Shown one piece after another: positions 6,701 through 14,692 of a DNA stretch of 23,770 nt. A model generated the notes under the pieces. It was not told the origin of the DNA, searched no databases, and worked only from the letters and a program-made list of their open reading frames with translations. Source of the DNA: JBOFDK01 sp051650305. Its GTDB lineage: Bacteria > Bacillota > Clostridia > Lachnospirales > Cellulosilyticaceae. Position 1 is the stretch's first letter, and each line of letters begins with the position of its first letter. The stretch spans positions 1 to 23,770 of the forward strand of contig JBOFIT010000254.1 of the NCBI GenBank assembly GCA_051650305.1, read 5' to 3'. The position numbers and the translations under genes were made by a program.

Positions 6701-9652
6701 CATTTGTTCTAAAAACTCAAATACTTGACGTTCTGGTATGGGCTTACTAATGTAATACCCTTGAATCACATCACACTTATAAGCCTCTAAATAATCATAC
6801 TGCATTTTCTCTTCTACACCTTCTGCCACAACTTCTAGTGCCAGTTCGTGCCCTAGGTTTATAATCGCACCTGTAATATTCTTTTTGTTATCCGCTATGA
6901 TATCATCAATAAACGCTTTTTCTATCTTAAGTACATTGATCGGTAACTGTTTTAAGTATGTAAGGGATGAGTACCCTTTCCCAAAGTCATCCAGAGATAT
7001 GATAACGCCTTTTTGTTTGATACGATTGATCTTTTCTATATTCACTTCGATACATTCCATAAGCATCGTTTCTGTAATTTCTATATGCAGCTTACTCGCA
7101 TCTACAGCTGTTTCTTCGATAATCTGCTCTACCGTTTCCACAAAGTCTTCCTGTGTAAGCTGAACTACCGATATATTCACTGCTACATATAAATGCCCAT
7201 AGCCTGCTTCTTTCAAGCGATTGATAAATAGACACGCTTCCTTGATAACCCATGCACCTATGGGCACCATAAGTCCAGTCTCTTCCGCCACTCCTATAAA
7301 CTTAAAGGGTGGTATCATCGTCCCATCAGGTTTCATCCATCTGATAAGTGCCTCGAATCCTTTGACCACACCTGTAGCTACTTGGGTTTGTGCTTGATAA
7401 AAAAGTACGAATTCATCATTTTTAATGGCACGTCTCAAGTCATTTTCCATATGAATTTTTTCTAGGAATACTTCTTTGAATTTATGATCAAAAAATACAG
7501 ACTTGCGTTTACCTTGCTCTTTTGCCTTATGCATGGCAGCATCTGCACTTGTCATCATTTCCTCAAAATTATTGCCATCCTGTGGGTAAAGTGCAATCCC
7601 CGCACTGAAAGATAAGCCAAACCTAATGTCTTTTACCATAAAGGTTTCTTTGAAGATCATACCTAGTTGATCCATAAACACTTTAATTTGTGGCTGCGTC
7701 TCTGTATCTAAGAGGAGTACCACAAATTCATCTGCCCCAATCCTAGAAATCTTAATATCTTCATTACTTAAGGCATTAAGTCGTGCAGCGATTTCTACTA
7801 AAGTTAAGTCACCATATTCATGACCAAAAGAGTCATTGATAAACTTAAAGTTATCAATATCCAGATGGATAATCGCACATTTCTTGTTTGCCTTCGCATT
7901 TTTTACAAATATTTCTTTTAAGTAGTTTTTATTCGTCATGCCAGTGAGGTCATCGTAGTAAGCGATGTATTTGACTTTTTCTTCATGCTTTTTCTTAGAG
8001 GTGATATCCGTAATGGACCCTGCCACACGTGTAATCTCATCTTGATCGTTACGTAACCATTTGCTTATAATGTAAATCCAGAAGTAGCTGCCGTCTTCTT
8101 GCTTCACGCGGCATTCTACCTCATAGCTATCTCTTTTCCCATCTAGACAAAGCATATTTGCCTTTTGAATGATTCTATAATCATCGGGATGCATACGTTC
8201 CTTTAAGTTAGCAAAATCATAGTCCAGTGTATCTACACCTAAAATCTCCTTTAACTTTGGCGATACAAACACTTGGTCTTGCTTCGCATCGTAGTCCCAT
8301 ATCCCCATACTTGCCGTATCTACTACAAGGCTGTATCTGGCCTCACTTATCTGGAGCTCTTCTTGTTTTTCACATAGTTCTTCAAAGCGTCGTTGTACTT
8401 CCTCTTCTGAACTTGCAAGTTCTTGATATAAGCTATTGATCTCTTCATTTCCTTTGTCAGATAAATAATACTGAGCGATATCGATAGCTGAAATCTCCAT
8501 CTGAACAACAGGGGTACTCATATCCCATCTAATCGTACAAATCGTATAAATCTTTTTGTATTCTCTGGTAATAAAGTTAAGGTCAATGCTATTCTTACTT
8601 TCTCGTTCCCTCGGGTTACTAAGTATCTGTTTAATTTTACTATGATCATTAATAAGTAATATATCAAAGATACTCTTATATTTAAGCTCTTCTTTTTTAT
8701 ACCCTAGTCTTTCTCTCATGTACTGATTGCTATAAACGATCTTTCCTTTATCATCTGTTTTTAGCACCATGATATTTTGGGATTTTTCTAATTGCTCAAG
8801 TTTTTTCAAATGTGCCTTATGTTCTTCTATAGATTTTTTGATTAAAATACCAATCACCACGCCTAATGCAAGCCACATAATACCTAGTGCCACATACGCC
8901 TGACCAAACACAAAATGTACTGGTAAGATGCGTACAAAAATGAGTTCTGTGTGTGCGAGTGGTTCGTAGGTTACTAATACAGATTGTCCATTGAGCTGCA
9001 TAGTCACACCTTGACGCTGTTTATTCTTATTAATCTCATCTATCAAATGCTTCTTAGCGGTATAGTCGGTTTGAATGGCATATTGGTCATTTTGCAGAAC
9101 AACACACTCATTTCCATCTAGTAACATCTCTGTGGTACTAGGTTCATAGATTAAGCGTACTAAAACTTCTTCCATATACGCTTTATCATATACACCATAA
9201 ATAACACCTTGTGTCTTTCCATCCACATAAAAAGGCTGTGCGAAAATGGTTTCACTCTCATCAGCTACAACGATACTTTCCCCTTTAATCGCTCGGTAAA
9301 AGAAAGACTTCCCACTCATATCCTTAGTCTCACCTTTGCCTTCGAACGACTTACCTTCTGTATTAACAACGCCTACTTTCTTGAGGCCTTGCTGCCCTAC
9401 CTTACTATTGATGGCATCTATTTTTCCTTGTATTTCTACTTCTGTTGTACTTATGGTAGTATCTAGTTCCTCTACATAAGCAATAGTAGCCAACATCTCA
9501 AATACTTTTTCCAACTCTTTCTCCAATAAGTTGGTAATCCGCTCCGTCTGGTCCATAACAGTATTTTGTACAAGTTGAGTCGTCAGATAAGAAACGCTCG
9601 TTCCAACCAATATCATAAAGACCATCAGTACCATCCATCTTATTTTTCTCAT
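6689..9652 (-). CDS. Membrane PAS-PAS-GGDEF-EAL protein, probable c-di-GMP phosphodiesterase
   Basis: A 987-residue regulator of c-di-GMP. It has a membrane segment (about 5-24), an outside sensor region (25-248, probably Cache-like), a second membrane segment (about 249-272), PAS (about 290-400), a coiled coil (402-435), PAS/PAC (437-555), GGDEF (562-725) and EAL (740-985). The GGDEF signature is GADEF (639-643) and no RxxD I-site precedes it, so cyclase activity is doubtful. The EAL domain keeps its catalytic set: E767 of EAL, NIS, EITE, D888-D889 of DDFG, LKIE lysine, AEGVE and QGYY. I therefore infer hydrolysis of c-di-GMP. The start is the ATG at 9652; an in-frame GTG at 9664 abuts the GGGGAGG site. 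It lies 30 nt after the YdaJ-like gene, in one operon. Confidence 0.92.
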   Translation of the reverse strand: MRKIRWMVLMVFMILVGTSVSYLTTQLVQNTVMDQTERITNLLEKELEKVFEMLATIAYVEELDTTISTTEVEIQGKIDAINSKVGQQGLKKVGVVNTEGKSFEGKGETKDMSGKSFFYRAIKGESIVVADESETIFAQPFYVDGKTQGVIYGVYDKAYMEEVLVRLIYEPSTTEMLLDGNECVVLQNDQYAIQTDYTAKKHLIDEINKNKQRQGVTMQLNGQSVLVTYEPLAHTELIFVRILPVHFVFGQAYVALGIMWLALGVVIGILIKKSIEEHKAHLKKLEQLEKSQNIMVLKTDDKGKIVYSNQYMRERLGYKKEELKYKSIFDILLINDHSKIKQILSNPRERESKNSIDLNFITREYKKIYTICTIRWDMSTPVVQMEISAIDIAQYYLSDKGNEEINSLYQELASSEEEVQRRFEELCEKQEELQISEARYSLVVDTASMGIWDYDAKQDQVFVSPKLKEILGVDTLDYDFANLKERMHPDDYRIIQKANMLCLDGKRDSYEVECRVKQEDGSYFWIYIISKWLRNDQDEITRVAGSITDITSKKKHEEKVKYIAYYDDLTGMTNKNYLKEIFVKNAKANKKCAIIHLDIDNFKFINDSFGHEYGDLTLVEIAARLNALSNEDIKISRIGADEFVVLLLDTETQPQIKVFMDQLGMIFKETFMVKDIRFGLSFSAGIALYPQDGNNFEEMMTSADAAMHKAKEQGKRKSVFFDHKFKEVFLEKIHMENDLRRAIKNDEFVLFYQAQTQVATGVVKGFEALIRWMKPDGTMIPPFKFIGVAEETGLMVPIGAWVIKEACLFINRLKEAGYGHLYVAVNISVVQLTQEDFVETVEQIIEETAVDASKLHIEITETMLMECIEVNIEKINRIKQKGVIISLDDFGKGYSSLTYLKQLPINVLKIEKAFIDDIIADNKKNITGAIINLGHELALEVVAEGVEEKMQYDYLEAYKCDVIQGYYISKPIPERQVFEFLEQMKEA

Positions 9653-9682
9653 ACTTTCATCCACCTCCCCTTCTCCCTATTG

Positions 9683-10771
9683 TTAAAATGCGATGAGTGC
9701 ATTTAGATTTTCATAAAGATCAATCTCTGCTTCGTCGTAGGCCCTAAAGCCCCCTTCATAAATACTGTTTTCATCTTTAATTTGTAAACTTAGCATATGC
9801 TCTATCGCTAGCGTGTAAAGTTCAATATCCCCTATTACTTTTCCTACTTGTGCAACCAGTGCATATACCCCCACATTTTCTTTACTTTCGGTAGCCAAGC
9901 CTGTGTTTTTATCATACTCCTCATAGATTGGCCCTTTTTTTAACTTCTCTTTCAGCCATAAAATCGTCTGAGGATTATGCTGTCGCACTTGCGCCATATT
10001 GAGCACGATACGCATGGTATCTACCATATTTGCTCTATTGTTCTGATTGTATTTCATCTCCTCCCAATCATACTCTGTATGATAGAACGGAAAATTACTT
10101 CCTATATAACTTTGCTGAATCATTTGCTTACTTTCATTATAAACGTCTAGCCATTCCTTCTTTTCCTCTCCTAAAAGACGTAGTGCACTTAAGTCTAGAA
10201 AATAAAGTGGCATATATGTATCAATCTCATGATTGCCTGTTTTTTGATAATATGCATATAGTTTACCTGTTTTTACATACTCATCATACAGATGTTTCTC
10301 AATAACTATACCCATATTTTTATATTTCTCATCGTTCCATTTGACGTACGCCTTGCACACAAGTTTAAAAAATTGCATTTGATCATAGGTGGCATATTTA
10401 TGGATGAGTTCTTCCTTACGTCCTATGCCTATGATGCCATCTTGCGTAATAAGATTTGTCTTAATATATTCCATATTTTGTTCGAATGCGTCTTGTTCAT
10501 TCTTCTCTAATAGATACATCATATAAAGTAATTGTTGATTCGTTACAACTGTATTACTCTCCTCTGCTCTTCCTAATCCACCTTCCGACAGTAGATAATT
10601 CCTCTTTAAAAACGCTAGACATTTTTTCTCATATTTGTAGTAATAACTATCCTGAATCAAATCAGTACTTACAATCATATCTACTGTTGCTACCTCATCT
10701 TCTTTAGTTATAAAGAGAAGTAGCCCTACTGCAATACAGAGCCCTATTATTACTCGCCATTTTATCTTCAT
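9683..10771 (-). CDS. Anchored GH8/YdaJ-like alpha-helical protein
   Basis: A 362-residue protein with a basic N terminus and a hydrophobic anchor (7-21), so it probably acts outside the membrane. There is no lipobox. The rest is helical and resembles the (alpha/alpha)6 fold of GH8: an LSEGG motif at 61-65 lies where GH8 enzymes have the SEG catalytic glutamate, and the C-terminal section VGVYALVAQVGKV ... SIYEGGF resembles Bacillus YdaJ as I remember it. In B. subtilis ydaJ is next to a degenerate GGDEF gene, ydaK, in an exopolysaccharide operon; the gene order here (this gene, then GGDEF-EAL) is parallel. Enzyme activity is unproven and no glycosyltransferase is adjacent. Confidence 0.72.
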   Translation of the reverse strand: MKIKWRVIIGLCIAVGLLLFITKEDEVATVDMIVSTDLIQDSYYYKYEKKCLAFLKRNYLLSEGGLGRAEESNTVVTNQQLLYMMYLLEKNEQDAFEQNMEYIKTNLITQDGIIGIGRKEELIHKYATYDQMQFFKLVCKAYVKWNDEKYKNMGIVIEKHLYDEYVKTGKLYAYYQKTGNHEIDTYMPLYFLDLSALRLLGEEKKEWLDVYNESKQMIQQSYIGSNFPFYHTEYDWEEMKYNQNNRANMVDTMRIVLNMAQVRQHNPQTILWLKEKLKKGPIYEEYDKNTGLATESKENVGVYALVAQVGKVIGDIELYTLAIEHMLSLQIKDENSIYEGGFRAYDEAEIDLYENLNALIAF

Positions 10772-10806
10772 ATTTTCTCACCATTTTAATTTTCTCTATT
10801 ACAATA

Positions 10807-10835
10807 ATATTACCATTATTATCTAAATAGTTAAA
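10807..10835 (-). promoter_or_regulatory. Possible promoter of the YdaJ-like/GGDEF-EAL operon
   Basis: A weak match: TTTAAC (10835-10830), a 17-nt spacer and TAATAT (10812-10807) preceded by TGG. It overlaps a perfect tandem 8-mer (AACTATTT twice, 10840-10825). This lies between the glmM terminator and the start codon, the only place for an operon promoter. Confidence 0.4.
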
Positions 10836-10840
10836 TAGTT
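10825..10840 (-). repeat. Tandem 8-bp direct repeat at the -35 region
   Basis: Two adjacent identical copies of AACTATTT on the minus strand. They overlap the proposed -35 of the c-di-GMP operon and could be a regulator half-site pair. The AT-rich context makes chance possible. Confidence 0.4.
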
Positions 10841-10856
10841 GAAGTGAAAAAACCAC

Positions 10857-10884
10857 AAAAAAAGACTTAGAAATCTAAGTCTTT
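10857..10884 (-). terminator. Terminator of glmM
   Basis: AAAGACTTAG (10884-10875) pairs with CTAAGTCTTT (10870-10861) around a 4-nt loop. Seven T follow on the minus strand. The stem shares its first base with the glmM stop codon. Confidence 0.88.
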
Positions 10885-12233
10885 TAGTTTAATCTATCTT
10901 CAAGTAGTTTTGCTAACTGCTCTGCTTCTTTTTGCATCACTTCTTTATCTCTGCCTTCAATCATGACACGAACAAGTGGTTCTGTACCAGATGGACGGAT
11001 AAGCACACGCCCTTCACCTTTGAACATAGCTTCTAAAGCACTGATTGCTTGTTGGATTTCTAAGTCTTCTAAATACGCATGTTTGTTTTCATTCTTAACA
11101 TGAGCATTTACAAGTACTTGTGGGAATATCTTCATGATTGATTTGAGTTCACTTAAAGACTTCCCTGTCTTCTTCATAACATAAAGGAGTTGAATAGCTG
11201 TAATTAAACCATCTCCTGTTGTGTTGTAATCTAAGAAGATAACATGCCCTGATTGTTCGCCACCTAGATTGTAGCCATACTTAAGCATCTTTTCTAATAC
11301 ATAACGGTCACCTACACGTGTGTGCGCAAGATTAATGCCTTTTTCTTTTGCCATAACAGTAAGACCTAAGTTACTCATGACAGTAGCAACAACTGTATCG
11401 TCTTTTAAACGACCATCTTGCTTCATATCATATCCTACGATACTCATGATTTGGTCACCATCTACCATCTCACCTAGCTCATCCATCGCTAGACATCTAT
11501 CTGCATCACCATCAAAAGCGATTCCTACTTGCATACCACGGCCTACAACTTGACGGCTTAAATCATCCATATGTGTTGAACCACATAATTTGTTGATATT
11601 GACACCATTTGGTTTATTGTGGATGACTTCAACTTCTGCACCTAGACGCTCAAGTACAATTGGTGCTAGCTCTGATGCTGCTCCATTTGCACAGTCTACA
11701 AGAACTTTTAAGCCTTTTAAATCTCCAGGAATCGTATTGCATACATAGTCCATATACTTTTCAATGACATTATGCTCATTTGTCCATGTACCAATCTCTT
11801 CACCTGTTGGTAAAGGAATGCTGTCTGGACGTGATACGATGATATTTTCGATTTCTTCTTCAAGTTCATCTCTTAACTTATAGCCTTCATTATTGAAGAA
11901 CTTAATCCCGTTAAACTCTAATGGATTGTGTGATGCTGAGATCATAACTCCTGCATCTGCCCCTAATTCCTTTGTAAGGTATGCTACTGTTGGTGTAGGT
12001 ACTACACCTATACAAATTGCCTTTGCACCTACTGAACAAATCCCCGCAACAAGTGCTGATTCAAGCATTGTGCCTGATATTCTTGTATCTCTAGCAACTA
12101 AGATTTTAGGTTGCTTCTTTGTTTCTTTAGTTAATACATATGCCCCTGCTTGCCCTAAGTGGAAAGCTAACTGTCCTGTTAATTCACTATTTGCAACTCC
12201 ACGTACACCATCTGTACCAAATAATTTTCCCAT
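10884..12233 (-). CDS. glmM: Phosphoglucosamine mutase
   Basis: Interconverts glucosamine-6-phosphate and glucosamine-1-phosphate in the cytosol, feeding UDP-GlcNAc for peptidoglycan. The 449 residues are standard. Motifs are N-terminal GTDGVRG (6-12), the phosphoserine loop SASHNP (99-104, active S101), the Mg site DGDADR (241-246) and the phosphate loop RPSGTEP (413-419). In many Firmicutes glmM follows cdaA-cdaR in one operon, and GlmM can bind and inhibit CdaA. Here it follows cdaR at a 185-nt distance, behind a strong terminator and with its own promoter (12298-12326). The ribosome site AGGA is 11 nt from the ATG, rather far. Confidence 0.97.
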   Translation of the reverse strand: MGKLFGTDGVRGVANSELTGQLAFHLGQAGAYVLTKETKKQPKILVARDTRISGTMLESALVAGICSVGAKAICIGVVPTPTVAYLTKELGADAGVMISASHNPLEFNGIKFFNNEGYKLRDELEEEIENIIVSRPDSIPLPTGEEIGTWTNEHNVIEKYMDYVCNTIPGDLKGLKVLVDCANGAASELAPIVLERLGAEVEVIHNKPNGVNINKLCGSTHMDDLSRQVVGRGMQVGIAFDGDADRCLAMDELGEMVDGDQIMSIVGYDMKQDGRLKDDTVVATVMSNLGLTVMAKEKGINLAHTRVGDRYVLEKMLKYGYNLGGEQSGHVIFLDYNTTGDGLITAIQLLYVMKKTGKSLSELKSIMKIFPQVLVNAHVKNENKHAYLEDLEIQQAISALEAMFKGEGRVLIRPSGTEPLVRVMIEGRDKEVMQKEAEQLAKLLEDRLN

Positions 12234-12297
12234 TATATTTCACATCCTATATATTATTTTTTTGGTTATTTTGTGACTTTTTTGGCTTTATTTTCCC

Positions 12298-12326
12298 ATT
12301 ATAATATTATTCTACGAGAGTTACAA
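12298..12326 (-). promoter_or_regulatory. Promoter of glmM
   Basis: The -35 TTGTAA (12326-12321), a 17-nt spacer and a perfect -10 TATAAT (12303-12298). The predicted leader is about 58 nt, in which I see no recognised riboswitch or glmS-type ribozyme. Confidence 0.85.
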
Positions 12327-12393
12327 CCTTTTCATGCATTTAAAATATTTGTTATACTTGTCTTTATTTTCCTCTTTCTTTTATTACCCCATC

Positions 12394-12420
12394 AAAAAGA
12401 GCCTGCATAGCAGGCTCTTT
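12394..12420 (-). terminator. Terminator of cdaA-cdaR, overlapping the cdaR stop codon
   Basis: A perfect 11-bp GC-rich stem: AAAGAGCCTGC (12420-12410) with GCAGGCTCTTT (12406-12396), a TAT loop and a T run on the minus strand. The upstream arm overlaps the TAA stop of cdaR. It separates cdaR from glmM. Confidence 0.92.
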
Positions 12421-13741
12421 ACTCATTCGTATTATCTTCTTCTGGTACTTCGTCAGGATTAAATACATCCTCTGTAGAACGGATGTTTACTTGTACCGTT
12501 GCTGGTGCACTAAGCACTTTTAGATTCTCTGGTATCTTGAAAGTGATAGGTGCACTATACGTTCCATTGCTTAATTCTCCAAGCGTTGTAAGGTCAATAA
12601 ACGCTTCTACATTTTTCCCTGTGATTCCCAGTAAGTTTTCTGCTGTGCCACTTAGTACAAGGATGATTTCTCCTTCGACAATCTCCACTTCATAAGTGCT
12701 TGGGAGTCCTGTGTACTGCACGAGCAAATCCTTCGTATTGATGCCGTATTCATAAAAGCTTTCCTTTTGGATTTCTACCGTAACGACAGCTTTTCCTTCT
12801 ATTTTATCGATAGGTGTTACATTATCCGGCAATAATAAGTTCACATTGAAGGTACTACTTTGAATCATATTATCAAGGGAAATGGCTTCTAACTTAATAG
12901 AGTCAATACCATCAATCACTTTAGGATCTCCTACAATGGTTACTTCTTTAGGTGTTACTAGAGTATTGGTCTTGATATATCCCGGTGGCAACGTCCCTTT
13001 AAACTGCTCTTCTACAGGCACTTTTTTCTTTTTACCTATAGGTAATGTTATCTGTATCTGCTCGGGTGATTTCTTGACACCCGTCACCTCTTCGCCCTTT
13101 TCATCCAGCAGCCTTATAGGTACTGTATCGCTAATCGCATCCTGTGAAAACTTGTCAACGTTAATATCTACCACTGCACGTCTCACACTTTTAACCGCGC
13201 TCTTAGGTCCACTAATCTTTACAGTTCTAGGGTTGAGTACAGGCTCAAGTGCCATGTATTCACTATTGTTACCCCCTTGGATTTTCGGATAGATCGTAAT
13301 CTCTTGTGTCTCTTCTTTTTCAAAGATGACACTTACGGTTTCTGGCTTTACTTCTTCTATCTTAATGCCTTCTAGATTATGATTAACGATTAGATTCACT
13401 GGTTTTTCTATAGATTCAGCATCGTCACTTGTAAGCATATTCGCATAAGGTGTTAAATCGATGCGTACGTCTAGATTTTTTTCATCGTTTAAGATTTTAT
13501 CCATTTCTAGTCTAGGTCCTCTTATCGTGACCTTTACCTGTAAATTACGAAGTTCTTCTTCGTTTTGTAAAGCAAATCCTTTTGCTTCAAGTTCATTAAT
13601 CCCTCGGATATTAATGTTACTTACCCGTATCTCTTTAGGCAAAATAGGATTCTGCGTATTGATAACAAATACCCATAGCATCGTTGCTAAAAGCAAAGAT
13701 ACTATTTTCCATGGAAGATTATTTGAAAAAAACTTATTCAT
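12419..13741 (-). CDS. cdaR: CdaA regulatory protein CdaR (YbbR-domain protein)
   Basis: Modulates the c-di-AMP cyclase CdaA at the membrane. The 440-residue protein has one N-terminal membrane helix (about 11-27) and an extracellular series of three or four YbbR repeats of about 80 residues. These show repeated strand patterns such as VKISGPKSAV and VTIVGDPKVI near the middle. The acidic tail (DEVPEEDNTNE) is typical. The ATG overlaps the last codons of cdaA by 8 nt (ATGAATAA), so translation is probably coupled. An AAAGGA site precedes it. The Bacillus YbbR protein is slightly longer. Confidence 0.93.
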   Translation of the reverse strand: MNKFFSNNLPWKIVSLLLATMLWVFVINTQNPILPKEIRVSNINIRGINELEAKGFALQNEEELRNLQVKVTIRGPRLEMDKILNDEKNLDVRIDLTPYANMLTSDDAESIEKPVNLIVNHNLEGIKIEEVKPETVSVIFEKEETQEITIYPKIQGGNNSEYMALEPVLNPRTVKISGPKSAVKSVRRAVVDINVDKFSQDAISDTVPIRLLDEKGEEVTGVKKSPEQIQITLPIGKKKKVPVEEQFKGTLPPGYIKTNTLVTPKEVTIVGDPKVIDGIDSIKLEAISLDNMIQSSTFNVNLLLPDNVTPIDKIEGKAVVTVEIQKESFYEYGINTKDLLVQYTGLPSTYEVEIVEGEIILVLSGTAENLLGITGKNVEAFIDLTTLGELSNGTYSAPITFKIPENLKVLSAPATVQVNIRSTEDVFNPDEVPEEDNTNE

Positions 13742-14591
13742 TTTTTTGTTTTCCTTTCCATAGCGCTATTTTCCTTTCGTGTTTTTTGCGGGATTTAATA
13801 GCTGTTAAAATACGACGTAGCGTCTCTGCATCGATACCTCGCTTAATCTTACCATTGTTTACAAAGGAAATAGCCCCCGTCTCCTCTGATACAACAACAA
13901 CGATTGCATCAGTAGCTTCCGAAACCCCTATAGCCGCACGATGTCTCGTGCCTAGTTCTTTACTGATCTCTAAGCTATCACTTAAAGGTAAAAAGCAAGT
14001 CGCTGCTGAAATACGATTGTTCGTGATAATGACTGCTCCATCATGTAATGGCGTATTTTTCTCAAAAATATTTACAAGTAATTGACTACTCACCATGGCA
14101 TCAATCGGAATACCTGTTCGCTCCACATCCCCAAGCTTTGTATCCCTCTCCAAAACCATAAGTGCCCCTGTCTTTACCTTCGACATCTGTACACACGCTT
14201 TTACAATGGCCTCAATGGTCTCGTCATTAATGCCTATCTCCTTACCTTCATCACTACTCAGTATAGCTCCCAAGAACTTTCCTCGACCAATCTGTTCAAG
14301 TGCTCGTCTTAATTCCGGTTGGAAAAGCACAAGCACTGCAATGGTTCCCAATGTAATTGCATTTGAAATAATCCACCATACGGTATGTAAGCGAAATACA
14401 TATGCTACTACCGCACTTACAATAACGATGACCACTCCCTTTAGCAGTGCCCATGTCCTTGTATCCTTAATCCAAATAAGTAGCTTATAAATCAAAAAAG
14501 CTACTACTAATATATCAATAATATCCCGGATCTCTATACGTGGGATACTCAAAAATGATATTTTCCCAAGTGCTTCTTGAATTGCTTCCAA
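13734..14591 (-). CDS. cdaA: Diadenylate cyclase CdaA
   Basis: Makes c-di-AMP from two ATP at the membrane; c-di-AMP controls potassium and osmolyte balance in Firmicutes. Three N-terminal membrane helices (about 22-41, 51-67 and 72-91) precede the DAC domain with LHDGA (182-186) and RHRAA (216-220), the two catalytic signatures. I take the TTG at 14591 (285 residues) as start because AAAGGGG lies 9 nt upstream. The alternative in-frame ATG at 14612 (292 residues) has no ribosome site and would lie only about 7 nt after the predicted transcription start. cdaR overlaps its 3' end. Identity is sure; the start is a judgement. Confidence 0.95.
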   Translation of the reverse strand: MEAIQEALGKISFLSIPRIEIRDIIDILVVAFLIYKLLIWIKDTRTWALLKGVVIVIVSAVVAYVFRLHTVWWIISNAITLGTIAVLVLFQPELRRALEQIGRGKFLGAILSSDEGKEIGINDETIEAIVKACVQMSKVKTGALMVLERDTKLGDVERTGIPIDAMVSSQLLVNIFEKNTPLHDGAVIITNNRISAATCFLPLSDSLEISKELGTRHRAAIGVSEATDAIVVVVSEETGAISFVNNGKIKRGIDAETLRRILTAIKSRKKHERKIALWKGKQKNE

Positions 14592-14596
14592 AAATT

Positions 14597-14607
14597 GCAG
14601 CCCCTTT
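14597..14607 (-). promoter_or_regulatory. Ribosome-binding site that decides the cdaA start
   Basis: AAAGGGG (14607-14601) lies 9 nt before TTG at 14591. It is inside the longer reading that starts with ATG at 14612, whose own upstream sequence (AATAAGTAATAAATAT) has no Shine-Dalgarno match. Confidence 0.6.
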
Positions 14608-14625
14608 ACCATATATTTATTACTT

Positions 14626-14634
14626 ATTATATCA
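14626..14634 (-). promoter_or_regulatory. Extended -10 promoter of cdaA-cdaR
   Basis: TGATATAAT (14634-14626) is a perfect -10 with the extended TG. The best -35, TTTATT with a 16-nt spacer, is poor. The start is expected near 14619. Confidence 0.7.
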
Positions 14635-14663
14635 TGATTAAATGCAAAATAAAGCCTAAATCT

Positions 14664-14692
14664 AAAAAGAGATACTTAAAGCATCTCTTTTT
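14664..14692 (-). terminator. Terminator of the DUF4015 operon, with the stop codon in its loop
   Basis: AAAAAGAGAT (14692-14683) pairs with ATCTCTTTTT (14673-14664). The loop contains the TAA stop (14678-14676) of the last gene. The 3' arm doubles as the U tract. Confidence 0.82.

Noticed and set aside
12234..12297. glmS-type ribozyme or riboswitch in the glmM leader
   Set aside because: The leader is about 60 nt, AT-rich and lacks any conserved pseudoknot or core sequence.
12882..13292. 136-codon plus-strand ORF
   Set aside because: Antisense shadow of cdaR, with no ribosome site and low-complexity Ser/Thr/Leu content.
13684..14085. 133-codon plus-strand ORF opposite cdaA
   Set aside because: It lies antisense to well-conserved cdaA codons and has no ribosome site or recognisable protein.
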